Source of the DNA: Crocinitomix sp.
Lineage (GTDB): Bacteria > Bacteroidota > Bacteroidia > Flavobacteriales_D > Crocinitomicaceae
Assembly (NCBI GenBank): GCA_013138735.1
Contig: WTCE01000015.1
Span: 1 to 64,000, forward strand
DNA: 64,000 nt
Direction: 5' to 3'
Shown here piece by piece: positions 63,377 through 64,000 of the stretch. A model generated the notes under the pieces. The model saw only the letters and a program-made list of their open reading frames with translations, searched no databases and was not told the origin of the DNA. Within the stretch, counting starts at the first letter, position 1. Each line of letters begins with the position of its first letter. A program made the position numbers and the translations under genes.

Positions 63377-63925
63377 CTAATAAGATTTTCGCGAAGTAAA
63401 ATCCATTTCTTCTCCAAAGAGATCAACAGTATTTTTACCTCTTGTTAATTCATTCATAACAACTTCCTGAGGCTTAATTCTGTTTGGCTTAACAATATGA
63501 TTTATAGAAATACTCTTCTTTAGTAGTTCTTGACCGATTAGTTTACTTCTGTGACACTCTTCGGGCTTTGTTTCACTGCACATAAGAGCTAGATTTACTC
63601 TTTTTTCATGTGCTGTTTCTAATCGACTTAAACCCTCTTTAAAAAACCCTTTTTCTTTTATCAAATCATAGACAACTTTGCCGTCATAATCATAACAGCT
63701 TCTATCATTCGGTAAACCTCCTAACGAGTCTCCAACAAACACATAAGTAATTTGGTGCTTATTTAATTCTGCTTCTAGAGCGGCTTGATTAAATTGAGGG
63801 TTCCATTTTGAATAAGGTTTTGACCTTACATCTAGCAAATAGGAGATATTAAATGATTTTAATTCAAGAATAAAAACATCAATCTCTTTATTACCATGCC
63901 CTATTGAATATAACGTCGAATCCAC
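63377..63925 (-). CDS. DUF488 protein (first of pair)
   Basis: The 182-residue protein has the classical DUF488 layout: LYSIGHGNKEIDVFILELK, YLLDVRSKPYSKWNPQFNQA, GDSLGGLPNDRSCYDYDG and ALMCSETKPEECHRSKLIGQ. It starts the three-gene operon at the right edge. It shares the LxDVR and C-x-E-x-K-P-E-x-C-H-R motifs with the next gene but differs elsewhere, so they are distinct subfamilies and not a recent duplication. Confidence 0.82.
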   Translation of the reverse strand: MDSTLYSIGHGNKEIDVFILELKSFNISYLLDVRSKPYSKWNPQFNQAALEAELNKHQITYVFVGDSLGGLPNDRSCYDYDGKVVYDLIKEKGFFKEGLSRLETAHEKRVNLALMCSETKPEECHRSKLIGQELLKKSISINHIVKPNRIKPQEVVMNELTRGKNTVDLFGEEMDFTSRKSY

Positions 63926-64000
63926 AATAGTACTAATTTACAAATCTTTTATGAGTAATTCAATTAAAAACCAAACTGCAAAAATATTCTTTATTTCATA

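Overview
The window is AT-rich and reads as a Bacteroidota (Flavobacteriales-like) chromosome. It has many large secreted proteins with type IX secretion C-terminal domains, both the short type A sorting domain and the type B gliding-motility-associated domain. It also has Bacteroidota promoters of the form TTTG-N19-TAnnTTTG, SusD-free TonB machinery, and a Bacteroidota-type tyrosine recombinase. I see no rRNA, tRNA or CRISPR array. Species cannot be fixed from the sequence alone.

Layout. 1-14.5 kb: secreted proteins, namely a giant type B protein, two homologous two-gene modules facing each other (4260-6593), a polysaccharide lyase family 8 enzyme, and a CotH-kinase/lamin-tail protein. Two copies of an 85-nt structured repeat lie in the 6.6-7.5 kb gap. 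14.6-25.3 kb: mostly minus-strand metabolic genes. The core is a putative redox operon with two Rieske-fused enzymes (Rieske plus glutamate-synthase-like FMN domain; Rieske plus TPP-dependent oxidase/decarboxylase), OsmC, a broken DUF1622 gene and a YjeF_N protein. It is divergent from a Crp/Fnr regulator interrupted by one in-frame stop.

27.7-40.7 kb: a cluster of TIR-domain proteins, several of them fused to a nucleoside 2-deoxyribosyltransferase-like (NDT-like) domain and a membrane anchor. It contains a TonB-dependent receptor packed inside the first operon, a GNAT gene, a hipBA toxin-antitoxin pair, and a tandem duplication of an NDT-like / NDT-TIR-TM gene pair. By family this looks like a defence or stress-response locus (TIR domains as NAD+ hydrolases), in an arrangement I do not recognise.

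40.8-54.5 kb: an NSS transporter, small lipoproteins, a Crp-like regulator, a second giant type B protein, a membrane SpoIIE-type phosphatase and a type A secreted protein. At 53347-54540 there is a full-length, eukaryote-like actin carrying a bacterial signal peptide. Its filament surfaces and C-terminus look conserved, but several nucleotide-pocket residues are replaced. 54.6-58 kb: decayed and repeated segments around a HEPN-like gene and small hypothetical genes. 58.1-62.2 kb: an integrative element (tyrosine recombinase, HTH excisionase-like protein, accessory genes). 62.3-63.9 kb: a compact operon of two DUF488 proteins plus a probable dual-OB-type protein.

The strongest candidates for something undescribed are the exported actin-like protein and the NDT-TIR cluster. 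A secondary theme is single-base lesions (one nonsense, two frameshifts) and small gene remnants between 18.5 and 27 kb. These mean either a decaying region or sequencing errors.
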